A stretch of 64,000 nt of DNA. Origin: Diploptera punctata. Taxonomy: Eukaryota; Arthropoda; Insecta; Blattodea; Blaberidae. The DNA lies in the NCBI GenBank assembly GCA_030220185.1, contig JASPKZ010007248.1, positions 124,001-188,000 on the forward strand, written 5' to 3'. A program made the position numbers and the translations under genes. Numbering within the stretch: the stretch's first letter is position 1; each line of letters opens with the position of its first letter. Shown one piece after another: positions 47,828 to 58,504 of the stretch. The notes beneath the pieces are model-generated. The model was given only the letters and a program-made list of their open reading frames with translations, was not told the DNA's origin and did not search any database.

Positions 47828-48340
47828 GCAGGCGGAAAATATGTTAACTAACAAACTGTTTTCTCTTTCTCTTCCTTACTATGTTGCCACTCCCTGTCCT
47901 TTGTATTATGTTGTTTGATTGGCAGATAGAGAGCTGACAAATACTATGTATTTTAATGATCATTCGTTCTGCGCAGTCAGTGGCAGAATGACTTAACTTG
48001 ACAACCCTGTTACTTTTGGGGTTATGTCTAGGAAAGAGCTGTCCCTTCCTTGCCCTTCTCATTACATGTTGCCACTTGTGATTTATTGTGAGGCTGATAA
48101 CAGAGAGACGACAAATACTGTGATTTTAAATGATCCGACCGCTTGAGCGTGCTTAAATGACTAATTTGACAACCATGTTAAGATCTTTCACACGTGTTTA
48201 GAGATTCTCCCCCCACATTTGAAGTTGAAAAATTTCAATATGTGATTGGATGTACAGTTTTCTCCTACATCCCTTCCACAGATTCAATAGATCAGCGACA
48301 CTAGTGCTAAAACTCTTCCCCTCCGCCCATGAACAATTAA
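47828..48340 (+). repeat. Unclassified repeat, copy 2
   Basis: Second copy of the 450-bp repeat at 6985-7445 (GCGGAAAATATG, ACTGTGATTTTAAATGATCC, CGACACTAG.GCTAA in the same order). Lies in the phosphatase B intron. Confidence 0.65.
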
Positions 48341-49159
48341 CATGGAATAGGTTTATCAAGAGCAGGTGTAATTTTTATACAATAGGCTACATCTTTCAAA
48401 CTAACTATACATTGAAGTACCATTTCGTTGCTGTGCCTGTAAAACTGGCTATGTGAAGGGAAAGTAATTTTACAGGAGGAACAAGAAACATTCCTAAATT
48501 ATTATTTTTCTATCTATGACTTGAGTCGATATGCCATTTTATTTCTTATATATTTAGCAACACTGCACAGAAAGTTATATCAATATAATTTAAATCAAAC
48601 AAAGAAAATAATTTCTGACGCTTCACATAGCCTATTATAATTGCACCTATTGTACACATAGCCAATTTTGTAGATGTAAAATTAATGTTATTTAGAATGT
48701 AGTAATTCAGTGTGCATATGCTTGTGAGTTTAATTAGAATAAAAATGTTAACATTTATTGACATTGACATTTATTGATATAAAACAAGTATAATTATAAT
48801 TAATTTATTATGCAAGGTTTTTTTTCCAAGTTAATGGGAGGTCAGGTATGAAATGTGAATTGGATTCCTCGGAAGTTGGAATTAAAGAAAGGAAGAATAA
48901 ATAGGATAGCAATAGACATTGCGAATGCAATAACTCCCCCTAACTGATACAACTTCATCGATGCAAGTTAAGACAACATCGGTCGGCGTAGTTTTATGAC
49001 GTTCTAACTTCCACTGAGGCCCCAAATTCATTACAAGTTATAGCAGAAAATTTTATGGTCATTTAACAATGAGATTTATATGGATGTCCCTAGTGAAAAT
49101 GTAAAGAAAGAAACTGATAGTTATTTTGGAAAGAAAAATATACCAGAGCAGAAAATAGA

Positions 49160-50130
49160 GAGATAAGAATGCATGGGAAGAAATATAAAGGGCGAAAAAA
49201 GAGGATGACAATGCTTAAAAAAATTATAGAATGTCAGGAGAGGAAACTTCTACCCAAGGCCTGCTCACACAATGAAAGAAAAACAGGTGAAAGAAATTTC
49301 ATGTGTCGTAAAGTTGACGAAAATGTACGAAAAATGGTGCATAAAACAGTTTGGAATTTTAATACATGGGAAATGAAAAAAGTGTATATTAATGGACTAG
49401 TGAACTTTTGACCAGTTATTAGAAGAAGAAAAGGTAAAGAAGGAGACAATTCTATCAAGTAGTATGTTTATGATTGTTATCTACCATTAGAAAATGGATA
49501 AAAAATTAAGAGTCTGTCGTGATTTTTTTCTGTCTACCACAGGACTGAAAAAAAACTTTTTAACAACTGGATCAAAGATTTCAATAAAACAATAAACAAA
49601 AATGAAGTCAACAGCGCTGAAGAATCCAAAATTAAGATTATGGAGAATGGGAAGAGGAAAATATTAGAAGAGTCATCAAAAAAGTGGAAATTGTTAAAAT
49701 CAGACTCTGTAAATAGATGGTTAGAGTTGATTCTGAAAGTTCCCAGTCATTACTGCAGAGCAAGTAGTTCACGCGTATATATTGATTCTGAATTTAGATC
49801 TTATAATCACATGCATCATATTTATAACGAATGGTGTGAGAAAACAGGAAATGAATCTGTGGAGAGAAAAAACAATTTTGTGAAATTCTAGAAAGTCAGA
49901 AAATCTCCATCTACAAACCTAGGAAAGACCAGTGTGACAGCTGCATTGCATACAAAGAAGAAGATTACAACATGCATATCCAGAAGAAAAAAGATGCACA
50001 TCAGGCAAAAGAAGAAGCCATTTTTTCAGCATCTGATAGTGTCCTTGGGGCTACAATGGATGTACGTGTCCTATTGTGCCCAAAGTTGGGTTCAGATAAG
50101 AAAGAATAAAAGCTGCAGAATTAAAATCCT
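49160..50130 (+). pseudogene. Decayed member of an insect repeat-gene family (KDQCDSC type)
   Basis: Reads in pieces: CSHNERKTGERNFMC ... TWEMKKVYINGLV, then LELILKVPSHYCRASSSRVY, HIYNEWCEKTGN, and after a frameshift ISIYKPRKDQCDSCIAYKEE with LGATMDVRVLLCPKL. The order VPSHYCR - YxxWC - KPxKDQCDxC - TMD matches a multi-copy arthropod/cnidarian gene family that I believe is transposon-borne; I cannot name the superfamily. Stops and frameshifts between blocks. Confidence 0.6.
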
Positions 50131-50214
50131 GGAAGAAATTGAAATTTTAAAAGAAGTCAAGAATGAAAACTTACTAAACAAGAACTAGAGGGAATAATAA
50201 CTACAGAATTAACA

Positions 50215-50755
50215 TCCTCGAAGTTATAATATTATAATGATATCATGAAAAAAAAAATTGTCTGAACCAGGAATCGAACCGTGGACATCTAGTTCTCCAT
50301 ACTAGTGTGACAGCCCTCTACGCCATTCTAGACTTAGCACAAACATTAATAATTCTTTCCACATATACAAATCTATAATTCTCGTTTCGTCTGCTGCCAG
50401 GTAGGTGTCACTACCATCGCCAACGGCCAGCTTCGTTTAGAAGTATCTATATTTGAGAATTTTACACCACCACTTTTATAAGCAGTAAACGATGTTATTT
50501 AACATTTTCCAATACTGTTATTTTAACACAGTTCCAATAATGGATCATATTATAATGATATCGTGAAAAGAAAAATTAATGTCTGAACCAGGAATCAAAC
50601 TGTGAACCTCTAGTTCTCTGTACTAGTGTGCAGCCCACTACACCATTCTAGACTTGGCACAAACATCTTTTCACGATATCATTATAATATTATAATATGA
50701 TCCATTATTGGAACTGTGTTAAAATAACAGTATTGGAAAATGTTAAATATCCTCG
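50215..50755 (-). mobile_element. Two tRNA-like elements; one inside a fold-back repeat
   Basis: Minus-strand heads with B boxes (GGTTCGATTCCTGGTTCAGA at 50262-50281; a mutated copy at about 50581-50600). The second is enclosed by inverted arms of roughly 80 bp: 50499-50575 (AACATTTTCCAATACTGTTA onward) against 50663-50746. Both copies carry the head region GAATGGTGTAGTGGGCTGCA-like sequence ending at TAGACTTGGCACAAAC. Confidence 0.7.
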
Positions 50756-51356
50756 AAGTGATTGCAATTTTAAAAAGAAGTCAATAATGAAAACTTACTA
50801 AACAAAAACAACCCTCTATATAGAACTTTAATGGACAACATATAACAAAGCTGATAGGCCTACAAAGTGTTTTAACTGAAATCTGACTTGGTTGAGGATG
50901 TCTGAGATCTTAAGTACAACTTTTAACATCAATGACTTTTAAAGGTGTTGAATCAGTAGTGTAAATTATTTAACACATCATTAATTGTAATTCTGAAAAG
51001 AATTAAATAATTTGGGAACATCTTAATAAAATTCACACAACTTAAGCTGATATCTAATTATCACTGATGTGCAAATTTTAACTTTTTGTCTAGAGTTTTT
51101 AATATGTCACTATCCCTAATTTGACTATGCTGAATCAGAATATGAACTTAGTTTGTCTCCATCATGTACATTGTTTCACAATATAAGAAATACTCCGTAG
51201 TAAAACATAATTTTTTACACTCGGTTCTATTTAACTTATGTTATATTATTAAATATCAGTTAATAAATCCACAACACTCAACACCAAAATCTTCAGAATT
51301 AACTAATATTTCACTCTGTTCTAAATAATAATTTAAATTTGAACATTAGCCCAATC

Positions 51357-52060
51357 TTTTTACATGTTGCTTTGAAATGAATCATTTTTAGAATTCCTAC
51401 TATGGAAAGAATTTGGTACATCTGTTTTCAGCAACCAGCAATAGTCAGCTATCATACTCACATTCCACTTTTCCAGGTAACACCCTTCCATCTCCTTTAT
51501 GCCCTGATGAAATCTTTCACACTGCTCCTCGCTGACACAGCTGAGATTTTCTGGGAAAAAGTCCAAATGAGAGTGTAGGAAATTTACTTTAACACTCATA
51601 TTGCAGCCTAGCTTTCGAAATTTCTCAAGCATATCTTCTACAATATATATATTTTTTTAATTTGAATTCTTGTAATTTCCTACAAAGTTTTTGATGACAA
51701 TCCTAAAATCAATCCATGCCTGTTTTTCAGTATCTGTCATCGTTTCTTCAAATAAGGTATCAGAAATCAACTTCATAATTTGTCCCAACAAATATTTCCT
51801 CTTTAACTTTAGCATCAGATATTCCAGGAAACCTCTTGCAGATGTATTTGTAGCAGTTGGCATCCTTGTTTAAAGCCTTCACAAATTGTTTCATTAGGTC
51901 TAATAATGTGCAAAGGTGGTAATAGAACATTTTTCAGATCCACAAGAACCATGAATAACATTTTTCATTCCTGGCACGAGACTATCTCTCTGCTTCCAAT
52001 TTTTTGTTGTCCAGTGATCAGATGGTGTCATTGTTGTCAAACATACTAATTTTAACAATG
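51357..52060 (-). pseudogene. Decayed repeat-family gene (LGCNMSxKVxFLHSHLDFFPENL)
   Basis: Reverse strand: FMVLVDLKNVLLPPLHII, QFVKALNKDANCYKYICKRF (frameshifted), SDTLFEETMTDTEKQAWIDF with VIKNFVGNYKN, then MLEKFRKLGCNMSVKVNFLH, SHLDFFPENLSCVSEEQCER and MIADYCWLLKTDVP. The block order matches an expanded family in insects and cnidarians whose function is unknown to me and which behaves like a mobile-element protein. Frameshifts near 51880 and 51650; 3' end fairly intact. Confidence 0.65.
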
Positions 52061-52295
52061 AAATTCTTAGTATTTCTTAACTCCACGATACAATATTTAT
52101 GCACAGAACTGCATTAAAGCTTCAGATATAATTGCCAATTGTAAAAAAAATGGTATGTGCTAGAAAAAATGGATTGCAGTTTTTGGAATCAGCTCATCAA
52201 ATTTAGTGAATTAGACATATTTTGCAAGAAACCCAGAATCATGCATATCAGTGTTATAATAAAATTTATACACAAAAAAATAGAGTACTTAAGAC

Positions 52296-52670
52296 TAGTA
52301 TAAAGTATCCATCCACAGTAATTCTGCCCAAAGGCAGTCCTTCACTGCAATCATAGCATTTTCATGCTATGCTTGCAGCTTTACTAGGGAATTGTGTAGG
52401 TGTGGTAGCTTCCCGTTGCTTTCCACACCGGTGAAGGATGATGATGATAATGATAATGGTAAGGATGATAATGATAAGGATGATGGCCATATGATTTCAG
52501 GGACCATTTGGGCCTTAAAGTTTTCCTGACATTTGTCTCACAAGTGAGGAAAAACCCCGATAAAAACCTCACCCAGAAAAACTGCCCCGACCGGGGATCA
52601 AACCCGGGCCCGCTGCGTGACAAGGCAGCATGCTACCTCGAGACCACAGCGGTGGACTTAGTATAAAGTA
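52296..52670 (-). mobile_element. Family A SINE, minus strand, with TSD
   Basis: Target duplication TAGTATAAAGTA at 52296-52307 and 52659-52670; element 52308-52658. Most complete family A copy: head TCCACCGCTGTGGTCTCGAG, B box CGGGTTTGATCCCCGGTCGG, GGGTTTTTCCTC, variable GAT/CAT microsatellite in the middle, 3' end GAAAATGCTATGATTGCAGT. Confidence 0.95.
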
Positions 52671-53028
52671 TAAACATCATGAATACTGATCAGACATTCA
52701 AGGATGGGAGGGGTGGATTAATGATTTCCATCCTCACCTCTGATTGTGAGAGTTGCAGATTCAAACTTGGTTAAGAGTGATTTTTAAGTGCGTAACTTTT
52801 TTCAGAAGGAAATGAATTCAGGGGTCCCATGTTAAGCAAGGTCTCTGAGCAACATGTTCCAACTCCTTCATGCCCAGATTCTAATGAAATGAGATGTTAA
52901 GAACTCGTTAAATAATATGTATTATACTAACTTGGAAGAAAGTGAGGAGCACTGTTTGCTACAACTGGTATAAAAAACACTGATCAAATGATCCAAACTC
53001 TAAAATGTTAAGTACCATATATATACTA

Positions 53029-53515
53029 GAAGTCCCGGCCATGCGTTGCTGTGGCTAAGGTATACGTAAAAAATTTAAATTAAGTTGCTGTCTTTCAGCC
53101 AGATTACTTAAAACTAATACTTACACACGAAATTAATAATATTGTAAATAAAATAAACACTGAACACACTTAAATTATGAAATAATCAATATTTGTAATT
53201 TAATTGAAATTCGCGGTTGCAACAAAAAGCACAGCCATCTGGATCTCTCTTTGTTAAATAATAAACCAATTACCTTACACCGCCATATGTTAGAATTGTA
53301 TGGAATTCACAGATAATTATAACTCTTTGTTAAATAATAAACAAATAATTTGCAATAAAAATAATGTGACTATAAATTTAGTTATAAACAACCGTAGGTC
53401 TCAAGTTGGATCAAACAGCACACATTATGCAAAATTTTATTAAAATCTGTTCAGTAGTTTAGGATTCCATCGCGGATAAACAATGTGACACGTAATTTTT
53501 ATATATTAAGATATG
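53029..53515 (+). repeat. Insect-wide type repeat before exon 2 of phosphatase B
   Basis: Begins TATATACTAGAAGTCCCGGC and ends ATCGCGGATAAACAATGTGA then TTTTTATATATTAAGATATG. Both ends recall a widespread arthropod repeat of unknown class. It ends only about 45 bp before the exon 2 acceptor. Confidence 0.5.
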
Positions 53516-53560
53516 TATATATATAATTACCAGCTAATTATTTTAAATCATTTGTTGCAG

Positions 53561-53752
53561 CCTGTTGGTGTACACTGTCGAATGGGAAGAGGAAGGACAG
53601 GAGTAATGGCTGCATGTTATTTGGTATACTTCTATAACCAGTCTCCAGAGCGAGCCATAATTAACCTCAGACTAATAAGACCAGGATCTTTAGAAACAGA
53701 AGAACAAGAAAAAGCAGTTATAGTATATGCTGAATCACTTATAAGATCTTAA
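53561..53752 (+). CDS. DUSP23: DUSP23-like phosphatase B, exon 2 (catalytic)
   Basis: Exon of 63 codons plus TAA after TTTGTTGCAG. It starts PVGVHCRMGRGRTGVMAACY with the complete H-C-x-x-G-x-x-R-T phosphatase loop, and continues with RLIRPGSLETEEQEKAV. Intron position and phase are identical to gene A, and exon length is the same (192 bp). The tyrosine of ETYEQE in gene A and human DUSP23 is Glu here, one of several differences in the C-terminal helix. With exon 1 the protein is 158 residues. The intron is 5.9 kb and holds decayed repeat-family genes and SINEs. Confidence 0.92.
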   Translation, partial: PVGVHCRMGRGRTGVMAACYLVYFYNQSPERAIINLRLIRPGSLETEEQEKAVIVYAESLIRS

Positions 53753-54175
53753 CTTATTTGAGAATATAAATTTTAGATATTGTATTGTTAGGTAATTTAC
53801 ATAATCAGAAGAGAAAAATACTCTTTGTGACTATCCACAGTCTCATGTCATACTTAAAATTGGTTATCTAATCCCCAGTGATGTCTCCTTTGTTTTTCTT
53901 TTAGTTATGTTGTTTTATTTTATTTATTACCAAATGCATGCTAATATTATTATTTTTTCAATGTAATGTAAAAAAACTTCCTTTATTACTAGTAAATACA
54001 GTAGGAGTGATAGTACTAAATGCCCAGACCGTTGGATTCTCTCCATTTTAAATATAATATTAAGTAAACCGATTATTAAGTTTAACGTTAATAGGAAAGT
54101 GAATTGAATAGTACTTTTATCTCTATTATTGGCCGATAGCGAGGAGATACTAAAGGACAACACGCACACACATAT

Positions 54176-55021
54176 TGAGTAACACTAAGGAATTAGGACT
54201 GGAAGTAAATATCAATAAAACTAAATATATGATCACACGTAGAAATTCATTATATAATGGAAATGGACAGCTAATGACAAATGAGGGAAATTTTGAGGAA
54301 GTGGCTGAATTCAAATACCTAGGAACAATAATCACAAATAGGAATGAGATGCACAAAGAAATTAAACATAGGCTCAATTCTGGAAATGCATGCTATTATG
54401 CATTGCAGAGACTCTTGATGTCCCAAGTCCTTTCAAAAAACGTTAAACTGAAAATATATAAAACTATTATTCTATCAGTTATGTTATATGGGTGCGAAGC
54501 ATGGACTCTTACTTTAAGGGAGGAGGGGGGATTACAGGTGTTTTATTAGAGTAGACTACTTGGGAAGATTTTTGGACCAAAGAGAGATGAACAGACATGT
54601 GAATGGAGACTACATGACAATGAGCTACATGGTCTTTATAGGAACTTGGGAAGATTTTTGGACCAAAGAGAGATGAACAGACATGTGAATGGAGACTACA
54701 TGACAATGAGCTACATGGTCTTTATAGGAAGCCAGATATAATAAGAACAGTTAAGTCTCAGAGACTGCGATGGGCAGGACATGTTACACGTATGGGGAAT
54801 GAAAGACATGCATGGAAGCTTCTTGTAGGAAAGCCAGAGGGAAAACATCCAGTTGGTAGACCAAGAATGAGGTGGGAGAATAACATTAACTATGATTTGA
54901 GGGAAGTAGATTATACAGGGAATGATTGGAAAGCATTAGCTCAGGATAGGGATGTATGGAGAGCTTATGTCTGTGTGGTCATGAACCTACGGGTTCGATA
55001 GTGCCAGTGAGTAAGTAAGTA
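54176..55021 (+). mobile_element. Longest copy of the AAGT-tailed LINE, with 86-bp tandem duplication
   Basis: Codes ELGLEVNINKTKYMITRRNS, AEFKYLGTIITNRNEMHKEI, YGCEAWTLTLREE, then an in-frame stop near 54547. An 86-bp unit (starting ACTTGGGAAGATTTTTGGAC at 54558 and again at 54644) is tandemly duplicated. It resumes MGNERHAWKLLVGKPEGKHP, ends MNLRVR and the GAGTAAGTAAGTAA tail. Starts just past the reverse-transcriptase YADD region. The 5' flank has no obvious matching target duplication. Confidence 0.9.
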
Positions 55022-55589
55022 ATCTCTGTTTATTCCAGTAGCATATTGTTATATGTCTGTTCATGTCTATATCCATTTTTTATTATGGCAGAGAAAACAT
55101 GTTGGGTCATATCCACAAAACTATTATAATTGTTATGAACATTGCACAAAAAACACGACAAAGCAAAAATTGATAATTTGTATAGGCTAGATGTTCAGTT
55201 AAATAATTATGACCCCTCTTAGAATATGAAGATTGTTATAGATTGTACCATTGGGGAATCTGGTAATAATATATTATTGTCTTCCCCTTTTACACATGTC
55301 CTTACAATGCATCTCACTTGACTCGTGACTGCTAGCAGGAAAAAAAGTGACTGCAAGCAGTGAATCATCAACTCGTGCTGCTACCCATGCAGTGTAACTG
55401 GTGCCTGGTGGAGTGAGTCAGTCGAGCTTCATGCTTGTAAGGTGAAACATGTGTTCTACTGCAATACTATATTCTTGTAAAATTAAGCACTAAGTTAAGT
55501 TCTGTAGTGATCTTAGTTCAAGTTATCATTATACAGCATAGGCTATTTATGTATGATAATTTTGTGAAAACAGAGTCTTGCAGAGAAGT

Positions 55590-57095
55590 CGTTAGATGAT
55601 TCAGAACACAATTTCCAGGTGTAAATCCTCCGAATAGAGAGACTGACAACTTGTAAACAAATTTTTATAAAAATGGGTTCTATGCTCGATAAGAAACCAA
55701 GAGTAACAACATGTGTGTTACTTATTTTAGGAATTCTCACTATGAGGTATATTCATTAAGGTAGAATATTTTTTATCACTCACCTCATATTGTTCTTCCC
55801 TTTATCTCCATTCTTAGCTAATCTATTCATGGGGAATTTTGAACACGAGATAATTAATGGACATCGTTTAATTTTCAAGTTCTGGTGCAGATATGTGGAT
55901 GACATAATTGCAATAGTTAATCATAAACAGATAGATGATGCATTAAAATTATTGAACATTCAAAGTCAAACTATAAAGTTCACTATGGAAAAGGAAATCA
56001 ATGGAGAAATACCATTTTTAGATCTCAACTTAAAAAGGAATGAAGAAAATAAGATAGAATTTGGAATTTACAAAAAGAAGACACATATAGATAACTACAT
56101 AAAAGCTTTAGGTTTCAATCACATAGCTCACAAAGAAGCAGTTTTCAATAGTTTGACACATAGATTAGTGAATATACCAATGAACAAAGAAAATTATGAA
56201 AAAGAAAAAGAACACATAATCAACGTAGCCACGAAAAATGGTTTTGCAATAAAAATGATACTCAAAAAAATAAACAAGTTCAAAAGACAAAAATTTATTA
56301 ATCAAAGCACTCTTCTAAAAGTAAAAGAAGATAATGTAAAATTTAGAAAATTCACATATCATCCATTAAAACACCACAAGTTTCAAAAAATTTTTAAAGA
56401 TTTCAACATAAGGTTGGCACCCAAAAATGACTACAGCATCAGTAGACTGGTTAGACCTAATAAGAATGAGAAAATTAAAGAAGAAAACAAATCAGGGATT
56501 TATCAAATTAAATGTGAAGAATGTGAGAAATTCTACATAGGAAAAACTAAGAGAAATTTGAAAACTAGAGTTAAAGAACATCTCAGGAATGTCAAGAAAG
56601 GGGAAGTAGAAAAATCTGCAGTGGCTGCTCATGCATGGTCTGAAAAACATCTTATCAAGAAAGAAGCAAAATTATTAAAACAAATAGAAAAACCAAAAGA
56701 ACTTACTGTTTGGGAAAAGATCTACATTCAAAAGAGCAAAAAGAAGAAATTAATGAACTTTGAAATTCTCGGTGAGAATGACCTGGTTTCGAGGTTTTTC
56801 AGTCAGCCAATGGAAGGAGAGAAGGACAGATCTTCAAGATGACAGAACAACGGTCGTGACGATACTGAGGATGGAACAGAAATTATGTTCCAAAACTAGT
56901 TTATAATCAAATAAGAAGAACAATATGAGGTGAGTGATAAAAAATATTCTACCTTAACATGTGTGTTGATTGAGGATAAATTAGATGAAATAGGAGAAGG
57001 ATTAGAACATACACCAATAAAATCTCTTGGCCAAGAAACCGTATTTCGAAGAGCACAGCATGGCAAGGTACGAAACTGTTACATATTGAACTATC
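55590..57095 (+). mobile_element. Mariner-type transposase N-terminus, interrupted by a Penelope element
   Basis: The left part reads FPGVNPPNRETDNL, then (shifted) GSMLDKKPRVTTCVL up to 55719. After the Penelope insertion it continues TCVLIEDKLDEIGEGLEHTP, IKSLGQETV (56956-57060). Joined, this is the HTH region of an insect mariner-like transposase (D-K-K-P-R ... E-D-K-L-D-E-I-G-x-x-L-E-H-T-P-x-K-S-L). No catalytic part follows and frames are damaged. Confidence 0.75.
55708..56967 (+). mobile_element. Penelope-like element, RT end plus GIY-YIG nuclease, 350 codons open
   Basis: The open frame 55790-56842 starts by truncation (TTG), at LSPFLANLFMGNFEHE. It has the reverse-transcriptase catalytic box YVDDI (residue about 40) and FLDLN, and from about residue 240 a GIY-YIG endonuclease domain: SGIYQIKCEECEKFYIGKTK, then RNLKTRVKEHLRN, characteristic of Penelope-like retroelements. 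Full elements are at least twice as long, so the 5' RT part is missing. Duplication AACATGTGTGTT at 55708-55719 and 56956-56967; 42-bp perfect inverted repeats at 55756-55797 and 56916-56957. A hammerhead-like motif lies at 56865-56905. The open frame argues for recent insertion. Confidence 0.93.
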
Positions 57096-57099
57096 AATG

Positions 57100-57594
57100 T
57101 GAGAGAAGTGGTATGCAGTTGATATGCCTGGCTGGCACAAGTTAATGACTCACTGCCCACAGTCACTTTTCCTGCATTGTATTGAGTTGAGAGATGCATT
57201 ATATTTCAGAGTGGATTGTTCTCTAATTGGAATTTTGACTCAAGGAAACTTTACATATAGAATTTGTTTTTTTTTCCCCCTGTTTTTTTTTCTGATAGGT
57301 CAGCATGGTCATTCCCTAAAAATTCATAATGTACCCAGATAATATAGCACTGGAGGCATTTAACGGCTGAGATAAAGTCGCTGAGGATTATAACTTTATA
57401 TAAAAAAATGTTCTGATAAACACTTGTTCTAATCTTTTCCTCATTCAAGAATTTTGAAAAAAAAAAACAATTATATATATAATAAAAATGTTGTATCCAT
57501 TTTGCTGTTTTATTAAATACCCATTTCCATGTGACATCTAGTAACTCTGCAGATACATGTAAAATGCATTTGCTCAGACAAATACATTTGCATG
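57100..57594. other. No recognised feature
   Basis: Non-coding to the eye, with T- and A-runs near 57270 and 57460. Possibly the rest of the damaged mariner-type element. Confidence 0.5.
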
Positions 57595-58285
57595 ACTATT
57601 TAACTCATGCCCCAAATGGGAGTCAGTGACCAATCACATGTCAATGATTTTTTATTTACAACCAATTACAGTCGTGTTTCACCTAGAATTTACCAACTAA
57701 AGTTTATCATAATAAAGAAAGCACCTCCTTTTTAACATTCTGAATAGGTCATAGCATTATTTTGCAGTGACTGACTCTCTAAGAAATACGGCTACCAGAT
57801 TGTAGATATAGCGCATGAATGTCAGCAGAAAGCGCATGCGAAAAATAATATTAAAACATTTGTAACGGTTGACTATACCACAAAAAAAAAAGAAACCACT
57901 GTTTGCACTTTCTTAAACGAATTATTTTCCAGGAAATGACGTTCCAGAAAAATGTAATTGACATATTTACAATAGGACATCAGAAATTAATTAATACCTA
58001 TAACGTTGGTTATAAATTTCTCCACTAGGGTGCATTCTTACAACATTGCGATCCTTTGGCAATAAATAATATGATCTGGTTGCAGTGATGAACAAAAGAA
58101 GCAAATGAAGTGTACCAATCGTTTGTCATTTGTTTTCAAACATCGCCGTTTACATTAAATATATAAATATTTAAAAAATAACTATAGTTAAATAATAATT
58201 TGTGAGTAAGTAGCTTAATTTTATTCGTTAAATAGTCCTAACAAATGCCACTCTTGATTTCCAGATTCTCTAGATAGATTGGAAA
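57595..58285 (+). repeat. 0.6-kb repeat copy 3
   Basis: Same orientation and order as 24262-24890: CCCAAATGGGAGTCAGTGAC, CTCCACTAGGGTGCATTCTT, GTCCTAACAAATGCCACTCT. It differs by small insertions, e.g. an A-rich stretch near 57880. Confidence 0.75.
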
Positions 58286-58504
58286 TCACTTGTGGCATTA
58301 CTTATGATAATTCTATGAGGGATCATTTAGAGATCCATTATTGCACTGGTGACATTTGTTTGCCTACAAATTTCTGCACTCAGCCATTGAGCCCTTTGGG
58401 TATGCCATGCCTATATTGATCTTTACCACCTGCTATGTCAATCAGAATGGTTCAGTGTGCATGTGAGTTCTTAGTGTAGTGAAGCATCAGATGGGTCAAT
58501 GATT

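Larger units (their letters stand above)
47688..53560 (+). other. 5.9 kb intron of phosphatase B
   Basis: Canonical GTTAGT ... TTGCAG intron. It contains an interspersed repeat, two decayed members of insect repeat-gene families on opposite strands, tRNA-derived elements inside an inverted repeat, a minus-strand SINE with target-site duplication and an unclassified repeat just before the acceptor; all are listed separately. Confidence 0.8.

Noticed and set aside
24262..58285. The 0.6-kb repeats as flanks of a duplicated phosphatase block
   Set aside because: Their positions relative to the exons differ between gene A and gene B, so they do not mark a shared duplicated segment.
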